This document shows, in pieces, positions 36,643-44,495 of a stretch of 55,700 nucleotides of DNA. Every line of letters starts with the position of its first letter. The first letter of the stretch is position 1. This DNA is from Candidatus Omnitrophota bacterium (lineage in GTDB: Bacteria > Omnitrophota > Gorgyraeia > Tantalellales > Tantalellaceae). The stretch lies in contig JADHWG010000006.1 of assembly GCA_016783605.1 (NCBI GenBank), positions 1 to 55,700 on the forward strand. Direction: 5' to 3'. A program made the translations under genes and the position numbers. The notes beneath the pieces were generated by a model, which saw only the letters and a program-made list of their open reading frames with translations, searched no databases and was not told where the DNA came from.

Positions 36643-37719
36643 CTAATAATTGATCTCTTCAAGTTTTGAACTTATAAGATCCGACAGACAACTTACGACA
36701 CGTATCGCGTGAGAATAATTCATCCTGGTATGCCCTATTATGCCAATCCTCCCGACGGTCTTTCCTCCGAAACTGTAACCTGAGGTAATAACACTGCAAT
36801 TGTCCAGCATCCTATTCTTATTTTCCGCACCGATATAAACCTTAACGCCGCCAAAGGGAAGTTCTTCCCGCATAAACCGCGCCAGATTTCCGCGTTCTGA
36901 AAACATCTGATACAAATTTTTGGTAACATTGACCTCTTCCGAACCAATGTCTTCCATAAAATAATTCAGCCCTTCCCAACACAATTCATCGTCATCAGAT
37001 TCATCAACAACAGAATCCAACACAAAAAGAGCGTCCTTTGCAAACCGGGAATCATCATACCGGCATTCATCTGATCTCATATCCCGAACGGCATTTTTCA
37101 ATCCATCCAAAACGCATGATAAAGATGTTTGGCTGTAATTTCTATTAATAAAATTCGCGATCCTGATGAGCTCGGTTTTGTGAATATCCCGCTTGAGTTC
37201 AACAACATAGTTTTTTACATCATTGGACATCATAACAAGAATGGCGAGAATGGTGTTAGGCCCCATCTTAACAAGTTCGATATGCTTTAAATAAAAATTT
37301 TCTATCCCGGGCCATAGAACAACCCCGGCACTTTGAAGTTCACGGCTCAAAACGTAAGACGTTTTTACCAATACCTCTTTTATGGTGTCGATCTTACGCG
37401 CGTATTCTTCCGCCAGTCTTTCAGATTCACGCCTTTCGAACTGTATGTGAGCCTTGATCCTGTTTACGTATTTCCTATAACCGAGTTCGGTGGGAACACG
37501 TCCCGCGGAAGTATAAGGTTGCTCGATATAGCCTTCTTCTTCAAGTTCAGCCATAATGTTTCTGACCGTCGCGCTTGATATATCGGCGTCCATTATTCCG
37601 GCAACCATTTTGGAGCTGACAGGAACACCCATTGAGACATAAGAATGCACAATGTGCCCCAAAACACGATACTTTCTCGTTTCTCTTTTGTTATTGCTGG
37701 TTGTCATATTCATACTCAT
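36643..37719 (-). CDS. hrcA: Heat-inducible transcription repressor HrcA
   Basis: A 358-residue repressor that binds CIRCE and is kept active by the GroE chaperonin. The N-terminal winged helix has VSSKMVAGIMDADISSATVRNIMAELEEEGYI (positions ~34-65, read in two parts) and QPYTSAGRVPTELGYRKYV; the remainder is the GAF-like dimerisation and inserted domains. It is first in the operon, 25 bases from the CIRCE, so it represses itself along with grpE, dnaK and dnaJ. The start is ATG 37719 with GAGGA upstream; ATG two codons further in is an alternative. Confidence 0.95.
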   Translation of the reverse strand: MSMNMTTSNNKRETRKYRVLGHIVHSYVSMGVPVSSKMVAGIMDADISSATVRNIMAELEEEGYIEQPYTSAGRVPTELGYRKYVNRIKAHIQFERRESERLAEEYARKIDTIKEVLVKTSYVLSRELQSAGVVLWPGIENFYLKHIELVKMGPNTILAILVMMSNDVKNYVVELKRDIHKTELIRIANFINRNYSQTSLSCVLDGLKNAVRDMRSDECRYDDSRFAKDALFVLDSVVDESDDDELCWEGLNYFMEDIGSEEVNVTKNLYQMFSERGNLARFMREELPFGGVKVYIGAENKNRMLDNCSVITSGYSFGGKTVGRIGIIGHTRMNYSHAIRVVSCLSDLISSKLEEINY

Positions 37720-37743
37720 AAAAAATCCTCTAAAACATAATTT

Positions 37744-37770
37744 TTAGCACTCACTGAACTCGAGTGCTAA
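37744..37770 (-). promoter_or_regulatory. CIRCE operator
   Basis: TTAGCACTC (37744-37752), a 9-base spacer, GAGTGCTAA (37762-37770): a perfect CIRCE consensus. It directly abuts the -10 box at 37771 and would cover the transcription start, which suits repression by HrcA. Confidence 0.97.
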
Positions 37771-37798
37771 ATTATAGCATCTTCCAATAAAATGTCAA
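37771..37798 (-). promoter_or_regulatory. Sigma-70 promoter of the hrcA-grpE-dnaK-dnaJ operon
   Basis: Minus strand: TTGACA (37793-37798), a 16-base spacer, TATAAT (37771-37776). Both boxes are perfect consensus, so the operon is expected to be strong when HrcA is inactive, and no sigma-32-type promoter is needed. Confidence 0.9.
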
Positions 37799-37814
37799 CC
37801 AAAAGTTCTCGATA

Positions 37815-37839
37815 AGGGCACGGCATGCCGTGCCCTACA
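37815..37839. repeat. REP hairpin at the hflX stop codon
   Basis: AGGGCACGGCATGCCGTGCCC-TAC. The TAG of its arm (37835-37837, minus strand) ends hflX; it lies between hflX and the CIRCE promoter and could terminate hflX transcripts. Confidence 0.8.
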
Positions 37840-39112
37840 TTTTTATGGTCTTCAACACGGCACATTTAATTTTTTTGGGCACGCGCGCCTTTATAAAAAC
37901 ACCATTTTCGCGGTAAACTTCCCGTTGTATCGTACCTTTTTCGCGTATCATTATCATGGCGGCATAACATTTATGCGGAATAACAAGCTCTATGTCTTCG
38001 GTATCTTTATCCATTAGCCGCCGCAGGCGCTCCAATACGTCTTCCAAACCTCGTCCCTTTAAAGCTGAAATCAGGAACGAATCCGGGAACCGGCGTTTGA
38101 TCCGTTTCAATTCGTTTACATCTGAAATTTTATCGATCTTGTTAAATACCGTAAGAATCGTTTTATCCAAAACTCCAAGTTCTTCCAACACCTTAATGAC
38201 GGCCGCTTTTTGCTCTTCAATACGATGATCACTCGCGTCTATAACATGCAACAACACATCAGCGCGAACAACTTCCTCCAACGTTGCCTTAAAACTTTCG
38301 ATTAAGTGATGCGGCAGGTCATTCAAAAAACCCACCGTATCGGAAATGAACGCGGTCTGTTTACTCCCAAGCGATAACTTTCGAACGGTAGGATCAAGCG
38401 TGCTGAAAAGCTGATTTTTTGTTGCCACACGCGCGTTCGTAAGCGTGTTAAACAAAGTTGATTTCCCGGAATTGGTATATCCGACGAGCGCGGCGGTTAT
38501 TCGCGCTATTCTTTCGCGCTGACGATGCCTGACGCCGCGGCGCGCGGTAATATCGTTTAAAGATCTTTTAAGTTTTCCGATACGCCCGCGAATACGCCGG
38601 CGGTCAACTTCAAGTTTTTGTTCTCCGGGACCGCGTGTCCCGATCCCGCCGCCAAGACGCGAAAGCCGCACTCCTTGGCCGCTTAAACGCGGCAAAAGAT
38701 ACAGAAGCTGAGCAAGTTCGACCTGAACTTTACCTTCATTTGATGAAGCCCGCGCGGCAAATATATCCAATATTAATTGAGTTCTGTCGATAGTTTTAGC
38801 ATCAATAACTTTTTCCAGATTTTTCTGCTGGGTCGGAGAAAGATCATTACTGAAAATAACAACATCCGCTGACTCTTCCCGCACAAGATCCGCGATCTCC
38901 GAAACTTTGCCTTTGCCAACAAAAAAATTCGACGTTACCGTTTTTCTGCGACAAATGACTTTACCGGTGATCTCCACACCGCGAGAGACGGCAAGGCGCA
39001 CAAGTTCCGCCTGCATACCCTCCGCTTCGAGAGACGTCTTTCCCTCAACATGAACCGTCACTAAAACAGCTCTTTCGCGTTCGTCCGCCGTAACATGAGT
39101 AATTACACCCAT
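37835..39112 (-). CDS. hflX: GTPase HflX
   Basis: A ribosome-associated GTPase that splits stalled ribosomes under stress. The 425-residue protein has the HflX N-terminal domain (NDLSPTQQKNLEKVI, RLGGGIGTRGPGEQKLEVDRR around 160-180) and a G-domain with GYTNSGKSTLFNTLTNA (G1), DTVGFLNDLPHHLI (G3) and NKIDKI (G4). I chose ATG 39112 (MGVITHVTADER, GGTGA upstream); the longer frame runs into the previous GT9 gene. It overlaps that gene by 10 bases. The TAG stop is inside a REP arm. Confidence 0.94.
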   Translation of the reverse strand: MGVITHVTADERERAVLVTVHVEGKTSLEAEGMQAELVRLAVSRGVEITGKVICRRKTVTSNFFVGKGKVSEIADLVREESADVVIFSNDLSPTQQKNLEKVIDAKTIDRTQLILDIFAARASSNEGKVQVELAQLLYLLPRLSGQGVRLSRLGGGIGTRGPGEQKLEVDRRRIRGRIGKLKRSLNDITARRGVRHRQRERIARITAALVGYTNSGKSTLFNTLTNARVATKNQLFSTLDPTVRKLSLGSKQTAFISDTVGFLNDLPHHLIESFKATLEEVVRADVLLHVIDASDHRIEEQKAAVIKVLEELGVLDKTILTVFNKIDKISDVNELKRIKRRFPDSFLISALKGRGLEDVLERLRRLMDKDTEDIELVIPHKCYAAMIMIREKGTIQREVYRENGVFIKARVPKKIKCAVLKTIKM

Positions 39113-40158
39113 AAATTCACCAAAGATATTACCTCGCTCACCGTTATTGCCTTCATGCAAGGCGTAACATTTCCATCAAGACACTTTTTTTTATCTTCCA
39201 TTCTGTATCCTGGATAAAAATGACACGGTCCGCATTTAAATTCTTTTCGGATCGCTTTATATTTTCCAACTCCGGTGGGTCCGGTATGCGCCGGAGAACT
39301 CGGTCCCATAAGCGCTATTACCGGTATATTAAGCGCGCGTGTTAAATGCAAAATACCCGTATCCAAACTTAAAACGCCCCGCGCGCGGCTAATAACACGC
39401 GCCGCGTACCAAATATCGCGTCCCGCGAACGGTATAACTTTTCCGGTATCTTTACAATTTTTCATAATATTTTCAATAACCCCACGGTCATTCTTACTGC
39501 CTGTAATAAATACACGCGTTCCTTTGTTTGTAACAAAATTAATGATCTCCGCGAATTTTTCCGCTTCCCACGCTCTAAGCGGCAGATATTCCGTACATCC
39601 TGGATGAATAACAATATATTTTCCCGCACGATCTATTTCTTTGTCTATACCTGATCCAAACTTCCTCAAAACATCTTCAGGAAAACGAAAATCCATTTTA
39701 AGATCACTTTCTGAGACATCCGCGCCCAAAAAGTCTTTCAACAAAAATAACTGGTTCTCTATCACATGGTTCTCATAGGAATACTCGTTCTTCTTATCCA
39801 AAAGATCGGAACAAGCATATCCGTCATAACCGATCTTAAGAGTATCCTTATCGGTTACATCATCCCCAAACCTCATATATTCACGATTAGATTCCAAAAT
39901 AAAACACATATTATATTTATTTTTCCGGACTAACCGTTTAAACAAAAATCGCCTTATTATTCTGACTGCTTTACGATATTTTCTATATACATACACATTG
40001 TCAATGTACGGATTCGCGCGTACTGCGAACTCGGCATGCGGCGACACAACAAAATCTATTTCCGACGACGGAAACATCCCTTTAAGTTTTCTGACCAAAG
40101 GCGTCGTCATTAAAACATCCCCGATATTCCCTATTCTGATTATTAATATTCGATCCAT
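39103..40158 (-). CDS. GT9-family glycosyltransferase (third copy)
   Basis: A 351-residue GT9 heptosyltransferase-like protein, apart from the two at 13967-16086. IIRIGNIGDVLMTTPLVRKL opens it; FVIHPGCTEYLPLRAWEAEKF-type IVIHPGCTEYLPLRAWE (~190) and SLDTGILHLTRALNIPVIALMGP (~280, spanning two segments) form the donor half. The C-terminus carries Cys (CGPCHF...KKKC...TPC) as in the others. The catalytic D of the G-D-x-G motif is present as LDTG. ATG 40158 (MDRILIIRI) is preferred; upstream codons come from a REP. It lies between miaA and hflX and shares the hflX transcript. Confidence 0.88.
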   Translation of the reverse strand: MDRILIIRIGNIGDVLMTTPLVRKLKGMFPSSEIDFVVSPHAEFAVRANPYIDNVYVYRKYRKAVRIIRRFLFKRLVRKNKYNMCFILESNREYMRFGDDVTDKDTLKIGYDGYACSDLLDKKNEYSYENHVIENQLFLLKDFLGADVSESDLKMDFRFPEDVLRKFGSGIDKEIDRAGKYIVIHPGCTEYLPLRAWEAEKFAEIINFVTNKGTRVFITGSKNDRGVIENIMKNCKDTGKVIPFAGRDIWYAARVISRARGVLSLDTGILHLTRALNIPVIALMGPSSPAHTGPTGVGKYKAIRKEFKCGPCHFYPGYRMEDKKKCLDGNVTPCMKAITVSEVISLVNLWV

Positions 40159-40174
40159 ATTCGCTTTTTTGTCT

Positions 40175-40246
40175 ACGTAGGGGCACGGCATGCCGTGCCC
40201 TTTATCTAACGTTTCATTGTTAGGGCACGGCGTGCCGTGCCCCTAC
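40175..40246. repeat. REPIN between the GT9 gene and miaA
   Basis: CGTAGGGGCACGGCATGCCG (from 40175) and GGGCACGGCGTGCCGTGCCC-CTACG (to 40246) are inverted arms around TTTATCTAACGTTTCATTGTTA. The CGTTTCATT centre also occurs in the REPIN inside the RAYT gene. The TAG at 40243-40245 is the miaA stop. Confidence 0.85.
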
Positions 40247-41145
40247 GATTGTTTAATTAAAATCTCGTTCACGATCTTTTTAATATCCCGATTAGCGTCG
40301 ATCCACTCGATCCGCCCATCCGAGCGAAACCATGTGAGCTGACGTTTCGCGTAGTGCCGCGTATTTTTCTTAAGTTCTTTTTTTGTCTCTTCCAAATTCA
40401 TTTTCCCGTCCAAATACGCCTCCGCCTCTTTAACACCAAGCGCTTTGGACGCGGTCAAACTGAGCGCGCGTTTTTTTAGAGCTTTGACTTCTTCAACAAG
40501 TCCCTCATCAAACATCGCCTCAACCCGAGCCTCAATACGCGCGTATAACACGTCTCTGGGCAAACTTAATCCAAACATCCTGCAATCGTACTTATTAAAA
40601 ATTCCGCGCGAGTCATTTTTTTTATCCGTCAGTTCCCCCCCCGTAAGTTTAAATATTTCAAGCGCGCGTACGATCCGCCGCACGTCGTTAAAATGTAACA
40701 CTGCGGCCGTTTCCGGATCGACCTTCTTAAGTTCGTTATGCAAATAAACATTTCCCTTTTCTTTCGCGAGTTCTTCAAGCGCGCGCCTAAGTTTCACATC
40801 TTTCTCCGGCGCGGAAAAGATCCCATCCAAAAGCCTTTTCACATAAAGCCCCGTACCTCCGACAAAGATGGGAACCTTCCCTTTTTTAAGGATCGAACAA
40901 ATGGCTCTAGTGGCCATTTCAATAAACTTCACGGCATTGAATTCTTCTTCAGGCGAGATAACTTTCACAAGATGATGCCCGATAGCGGGATCGATCACGC
41001 CTTGCGTGATTATGTCCATATTTTCATAAACCTGCATGGAATCACAAGATATAATTTCCCCATTCAACCTTTTGGCAAGCTCGATCGCAACTTCAGTTTT
41101 CCCCGACGCCGTCGGGCCAAGAATAAAAATAATTTTTTGTTTCAT
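40243..41145 (-). CDS. miaA: tRNA dimethylallyltransferase
   Basis: A 300-residue enzyme that prenylates A37 of UNN-reading tRNAs, the substrate for MiaB found at 43090-44424. IIFILGPTASGKTEVAIELA (~4-23) is the P-loop; ISCDSMQVYENMDI (~36-49), IFVGGTGLYVKRLLDG (~95-110) and DVRRIVRALEIFKLTG (~155) are the family motifs. The C-terminal RQLTWFR is conserved. Its TAG stop is the REPIN arm TCG-TAG-GGG. The miaA-miaB pair is separated by the AbiE insertion. Confidence 0.96.
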   Translation of the reverse strand: MKQKIIFILGPTASGKTEVAIELAKRLNGEIISCDSMQVYENMDIITQGVIDPAIGHHLVKVISPEEEFNAVKFIEMATRAICSILKKGKVPIFVGGTGLYVKRLLDGIFSAPEKDVKLRRALEELAKEKGNVYLHNELKKVDPETAAVLHFNDVRRIVRALEIFKLTGGELTDKKNDSRGIFNKYDCRMFGLSLPRDVLYARIEARVEAMFDEGLVEEVKALKKRALSLTASKALGVKEAEAYLDGKMNLEETKKELKKNTRHYAKRQLTWFRSDGRIEWIDANRDIKKIVNEILIKQS

Positions 41146-41159
41146 AATAGCTTATGTTA

Positions 41160-41185
41160 GGGACACGGCATGCCGTGCCCTTACG
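41160..41185. repeat. REP hairpin beside the RAYT relic
   Basis: GGGACACGGCATGCCGTGCCC-TTACG, a single mismatch away from the canonical palindrome. It touches the 3' end of the RAYT fragment, as the copy at 31976-32001 does for the intact RAYT. Confidence 0.75.
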
Positions 41186-41247
41186 TAATATTTGTCGTCT
41201 TCCCATTTCGCGGGGTTATAAATGATGTATTCTCGAACACGGTTTAA
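41184..41247 (-). pseudogene. RAYT transposase 3' remnant
   Basis: Minus-strand translation gives LNRVREYIIYNPAKWEDDKY, nearly the same as the C-terminal helix of the transposase at 32000-32554 (NRVREYIVYNPAKWEEDEYY). Only about 21 codons remain; the rest of the gene is absent and the AbiE genes follow upstream. This marks an earlier RAYT insertion site that was later deleted or replaced. Confidence 0.85.
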
Positions 41248-41280
41248 AAAAGCATTCCTCCTGTTTCTGATTATCATTAC

Positions 41281-42228
41281 CTACAACCTATCCAAATTTT
41301 TTAACACTTTATTCAAGATATCGGTCAGCGACATTTGCCCCTGATAATACAATGCGGCTGTTTTCTTATACTCTTTTTCGAATAATTCTCTCGTTTCTGA
41401 ATCATTTAACAAAAAAGCTTCTTGTTCAGATAACGGAAGTTCTTTTTCTTTTCTGGGAAATCGTTTATTCTTATGTTCTTCATATTTTTGTGTTCCTATA
41501 AACTTCTGAACAATGTCTTCATCTAAAAGACACGCAACATCATAATAATGTCTTATAAAATTGGCAGACATTTTTCCTGTTTCTTGCTGTTGACGAAACT
41601 TGGTTGCAATTGTCTGCAATTTTTCAACAAAGGTAAATCCGGGATGATAACACTTCACATCATAGGCTTTATTATCTATAACATCCACCTTCTTTTTCTG
41701 TGCAAAATCTAGGGCCCATGAACTGACCTTTAACAATTCATTAGGTGTTACATCATCAAAACCAGCCTCCAACAAAACTCCTTCTTTCAAGCCTTCTATA
41801 GGGGGAAACGTAGATTGATAAAAAAGCCGAATACCTCCGCTAAAATAAGTCTCATTATCAAATTCCGTATCACGAACAATTTTATTAACTCCGTCAATCT
41901 TGATATTCTTTGCCAACCAATCGTAATATTGTTTCCGGCTTTCACAATGAGCAGACATGGTCTGATTCCTTCCTATCTTCACATCCATATTCGCAGAAGG
42001 TTCAATACGGATATCTATGTCCTCGGAAAAACGATGGATAATCCCATAACCTTTTGATAGCGAAGTTCCTCCTTTAAGTTCAAAATCAAAACCATTTTGC
42101 TGTAAACCATACAAGACATGCATGATCCAGTAATCTTTTTCTACCAGACTACTATCGATGCCTTTTTCACGCTCTACAACTCGTAGAAGCTGTTCAAACT
42201 CAGGATGGTTATGAAGATAATCAGACAT
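41281..42228 (-). CDS. abiEii: AbiEii-family nucleotidyltransferase toxin
   Basis: A 315-residue AbiEii/AbiGii-type toxin. FELKGGTSLSKGY (~57-69) and HRFSEDIDIRIEP (~73-85) are the nucleotidyltransferase motifs (GG-T/S and DxD) of DNA polymerase beta-like enzymes; FVEKLQTIATKFRQ (~207-220) and HYYDVACLL (~232) are later family motifs. AbiE enzymes act as type IV toxin-antitoxin toxins and give abortive phage defence. It overlaps the antitoxin-like gene by 8 bases. It sits on accessory DNA next to a RAYT relic. Confidence 0.92.
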   Translation of the reverse strand: MSDYLHNHPEFEQLLRVVEREKGIDSSLVEKDYWIMHVLYGLQQNGFDFELKGGTSLSKGYGIIHRFSEDIDIRIEPSANMDVKIGRNQTMSAHCESRKQYYDWLAKNIKIDGVNKIVRDTEFDNETYFSGGIRLFYQSTFPPIEGLKEGVLLEAGFDDVTPNELLKVSSWALDFAQKKKVDVIDNKAYDVKCYHPGFTFVEKLQTIATKFRQQQETGKMSANFIRHYYDVACLLDEDIVQKFIGTQKYEEHKNKRFPRKEKELPLSEQEAFLLNDSETRELFEKEYKKTAALYYQGQMSLTDILNKVLKNLDRL

Positions 42229-42814
42229 GCGCTAAAATTTCCTCCGATATCCATTGATTAAACAAAGTCTTTGTTCTTTCCCCCGCGTACGCATTAACAG
42301 CTCTCTTCATCCGCGCTTCAGGTTCTTTCAAAACTTTTTCTTTAACCTTTCTCAAAATATCCTCCCTATCTTCCGCTAATTCGTTTAAATTATTCATAAG
42401 ATCAACAAACAAAAACGCTCTAGACAAATCTTTAGGGAATTTATGTTTTAAACGAAAATCAAACACTTTTCCTCCCAGTGTAAACAATCCATGCCGTTTA
42501 TGGTTATAAACAACTCTCTTATTGTACAACTGTGTTGTTCCAACTCCTAATGAATTATAAAAGTTAGGTGAGTTTAAAAGGAATTTACGGCTTTTTATAA
42601 AAACGCGCACAAGCTTTTCATCTTCTGGCGGCACACTTCCAAAAGATGCTTTCACCGGATAGTAATACAATCCCGGAGACACCTTTTGCAGAGTTTCCTC
42701 TTCAACAAGTTGCTTTAAATGTCTATCCACAGCATTTGACCATTGCTCAAGATCACTTCTGCGATAAACTTGTCCTGGTTTTAAATGTTTTTTCAGTTCT
42801 TCAAGTGCTCTCAT
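42221..42814 (-). CDS. AbiEi-like antitoxin / transcriptional regulator
   Basis: A 197-residue protein upstream of the AbiEii toxin. The N-terminal ~60 residues look like a winged helix (ELKKHLKPGQVYRRSDLEQW...LQKVSPGLYYYP), the role AbiEi antitoxins use to repress their own promoter. The C-terminal ~130 residues are of the DUF6088/AbiEi-C kind without clear motifs. ATG 42814 is chosen because GGAGG lies 9-13 bases upstream and a strong promoter lies at 42839-42867. The 8-base overlap with the toxin indicates coupled translation. Confidence 0.85.
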   Translation of the reverse strand: MRALEELKKHLKPGQVYRRSDLEQWSNAVDRHLKQLVEEETLQKVSPGLYYYPVKASFGSVPPEDEKLVRVFIKSRKFLLNSPNFYNSLGVGTTQLYNKRVVYNHKRHGLFTLGGKVFDFRLKHKFPKDLSRAFLFVDLMNNLNELAEDREDILRKVKEKVLKEPEARMKRAVNAYAGERTKTLFNQWISEEILAHV

Positions 42815-42838
42815 CTTGCCCCACCTCCCTACACTACA

Positions 42839-42867
42839 AGTATAAAACATTTTCCGCCAATATGCAA
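42839..42867 (-). promoter_or_regulatory. Promoter of the AbiE operon
   Basis: Minus strand: TTGCAT (42862-42867), 17-base spacer, TATACT (42839-42844). The start codon at 42814 is about 25 bases downstream of the -10, a very short leader. No clear inverted-repeat operator is visible here. Confidence 0.65.
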
Positions 42868-43050
42868 GTTTTTTAATTTAAATTCCATGCACTTATACAT
42901 ACAAACACAACTTCATATACCGAAATTACCGAACCTGTATATTTAAACAAAATGAAGACACTCCTCACAACCTCATTACACAAAACAGGTTACAAAAAAT
43001 CGCTTTTTCCTTCATTTTTCCCATTCCCGCATATCAACGTATTATTTACA

Positions 43051-43080
43051 TTTTAGAGCAGGTTTTGAACCTGCCCCTTA
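43051..43080. repeat. REP-like AGCAGGTTTTGAACCTGCCCC hairpin
   Basis: GCAGGTT-TTG-AACCTGC followed by CCCTTA, the same arm type (GGGGC...) in a decayed copy. It lies just after the miaB stop, where it may terminate transcription. Confidence 0.55.
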
Positions 43081-43089
43081 TTGTCACAA

Positions 43090-44424
43090 TTATAGTTCTT
43101 TCACACACCGCCCCTTAAGCGTATGCGCGCTCGCACCCGTAACTTCCACCTTAACGATTTGTCCGATCAAACCCTCGTCTCCCGGAAACACGCACGAAAC
43201 ATTATTCCTCGCGCGGCCGGTCATCTCATCTTTTGACATTCTGCTCATTTTTTCAACCAACACTTCCTGTCGACTCCCGAGGAGCTCTTTATTTTTCCTA
43301 TATGAAATTTTCTTCTGAATCGCCAAAAGTTCATTATTCCGCGTCTTTTTAACTTCTTCTGAAACATCGTCAACCAAACACGCCGAAACTGCCGGCGAGC
43401 GCGGGGAATATTTAAAAATAAACGCCGAATTATACTCGATCGTTTCCATCGCTTTTTCGGTTGCCTTAAAATCCTTTTCTTTCTCCGACGGAAACCCGAC
43501 AATAATATCCGTACTTAATCCAACGTCCGGGACCATGCTTCTCAACAGATCTATCTTATCGAAATATTCTTCGCGGGTATATCCGCGATTCATCAGATCC
43601 AACATTTTGTTGGAGCCGGACTGTAGCGGCAGGTGCAGACTTTCACAAACTTTATCCAAATCCTTTATCGCGCGAAACAAACTTTTATCCGCGTCTTTGG
43701 GATGACTAGTTGTAAACCTTATCCGCGACACTCCTTCAATTTTATTCACCGCTTCCAAAAGTTTGGGAAATTTAATTTTATTCGTAAGCCCTTTTCCGTA
43801 AGAATTTACATTCTGTCCCAAAAGCGTAATTTCCCGCGCGCCTTTTTGAACCAGTTCTTTTATTTCGTTAATGATCTCATTTTTAGGCCGTGACACCTCA
43901 CCTCCGCGCACAAAAGGCACGATACAATACGAACAATAATTGTTACACCCGTACATAATGTTAACAAATGCCGAAAATCCGCCGCGCCAATAAACATTAC
44001 CAACCTTTTTACGAGGCCTCTTCTTATTTTTGACAGCTAAAACTTTATCTTCGCCCGAAAAAACCTTCTCAAGCGCCTCCCGGATACTGTAGATATCACT
44101 CGGCCCCGCAACAATATCAAGAAACGGATACTCTTTAAGCAACATCTCCCCATGACGCGCTCCCATACATCCCAAAATTCCGATCTTAAACTCAGGATCC
44201 TTCTTTTTACGCGCCGCAAGCTTACAAAGATTCCCGATCACACGATCCTCCGCGTGCTGACGCACACTGCAAGTATTAAAAAGCACCACATCCGCCTCTT
44301 CCTGCGACGCCGCCATCTCATATCCCGCCCCCAAAAGCACCTCCCAAATAATCTCCGAATCCCGCATGTTCATCTGACACCCGAAAGTCTTAATGAAAAC
44401 TTTTTTCTTAACACTTTGGTTCAT
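43090..44424 (-). CDS. miaB: tRNA-2-methylthio-N6-dimethylallyladenosine synthase
   Basis: A 444-residue radical-SAM methylthiotransferase that adds a methylthio group to i6A37 made by MiaA. The N-terminal UPF0004 domain has FGCQMNMRDSE (~14-24), FNTCSVRQHAEDR and LGCMGAR, whose three Cys bind the auxiliary 4Fe-4S cluster. The radical-SAM core has CNNYCSYCIVPFVRG (~155-169). A TRAM domain closes the protein (~375-440). Its first 19 codons and the region upstream are duplicated at 48735-48833. Confidence 0.96.
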   Translation of the reverse strand: MNQSVKKKVFIKTFGCQMNMRDSEIIWEVLLGAGYEMAASQEEADVVLFNTCSVRQHAEDRVIGNLCKLAARKKKDPEFKIGILGCMGARHGEMLLKEYPFLDIVAGPSDIYSIREALEKVFSGEDKVLAVKNKKRPRKKVGNVYWRGGFSAFVNIMYGCNNYCSYCIVPFVRGGEVSRPKNEIINEIKELVQKGAREITLLGQNVNSYGKGLTNKIKFPKLLEAVNKIEGVSRIRFTTSHPKDADKSLFRAIKDLDKVCESLHLPLQSGSNKMLDLMNRGYTREEYFDKIDLLRSMVPDVGLSTDIIVGFPSEKEKDFKATEKAMETIEYNSAFIFKYSPRSPAVSACLVDDVSEEVKKTRNNELLAIQKKISYRKNKELLGSRQEVLVEKMSRMSKDEMTGRARNNVSCVFPGDEGLIGQIVKVEVTGASAHTLKGRCVKEL

Positions 44425-44495
44425 AATATGTTACACCCTTTCCAAAAATTGTATACACTGAAACCCTTGAAGACGTTAGTACCAGATATATATGG

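Noticed and set aside
39113-39160. Longer N-terminus for HflX
   Set aside because: It lies within the end of the upstream GT9 gene; GGTGA precedes ATG 39112.
40159-40191. Longer N-terminus for the third GT9 protein
   Set aside because: MPCPYVDKK comes from a REP arm; the conserved start MDRILIIRI is at 40158.
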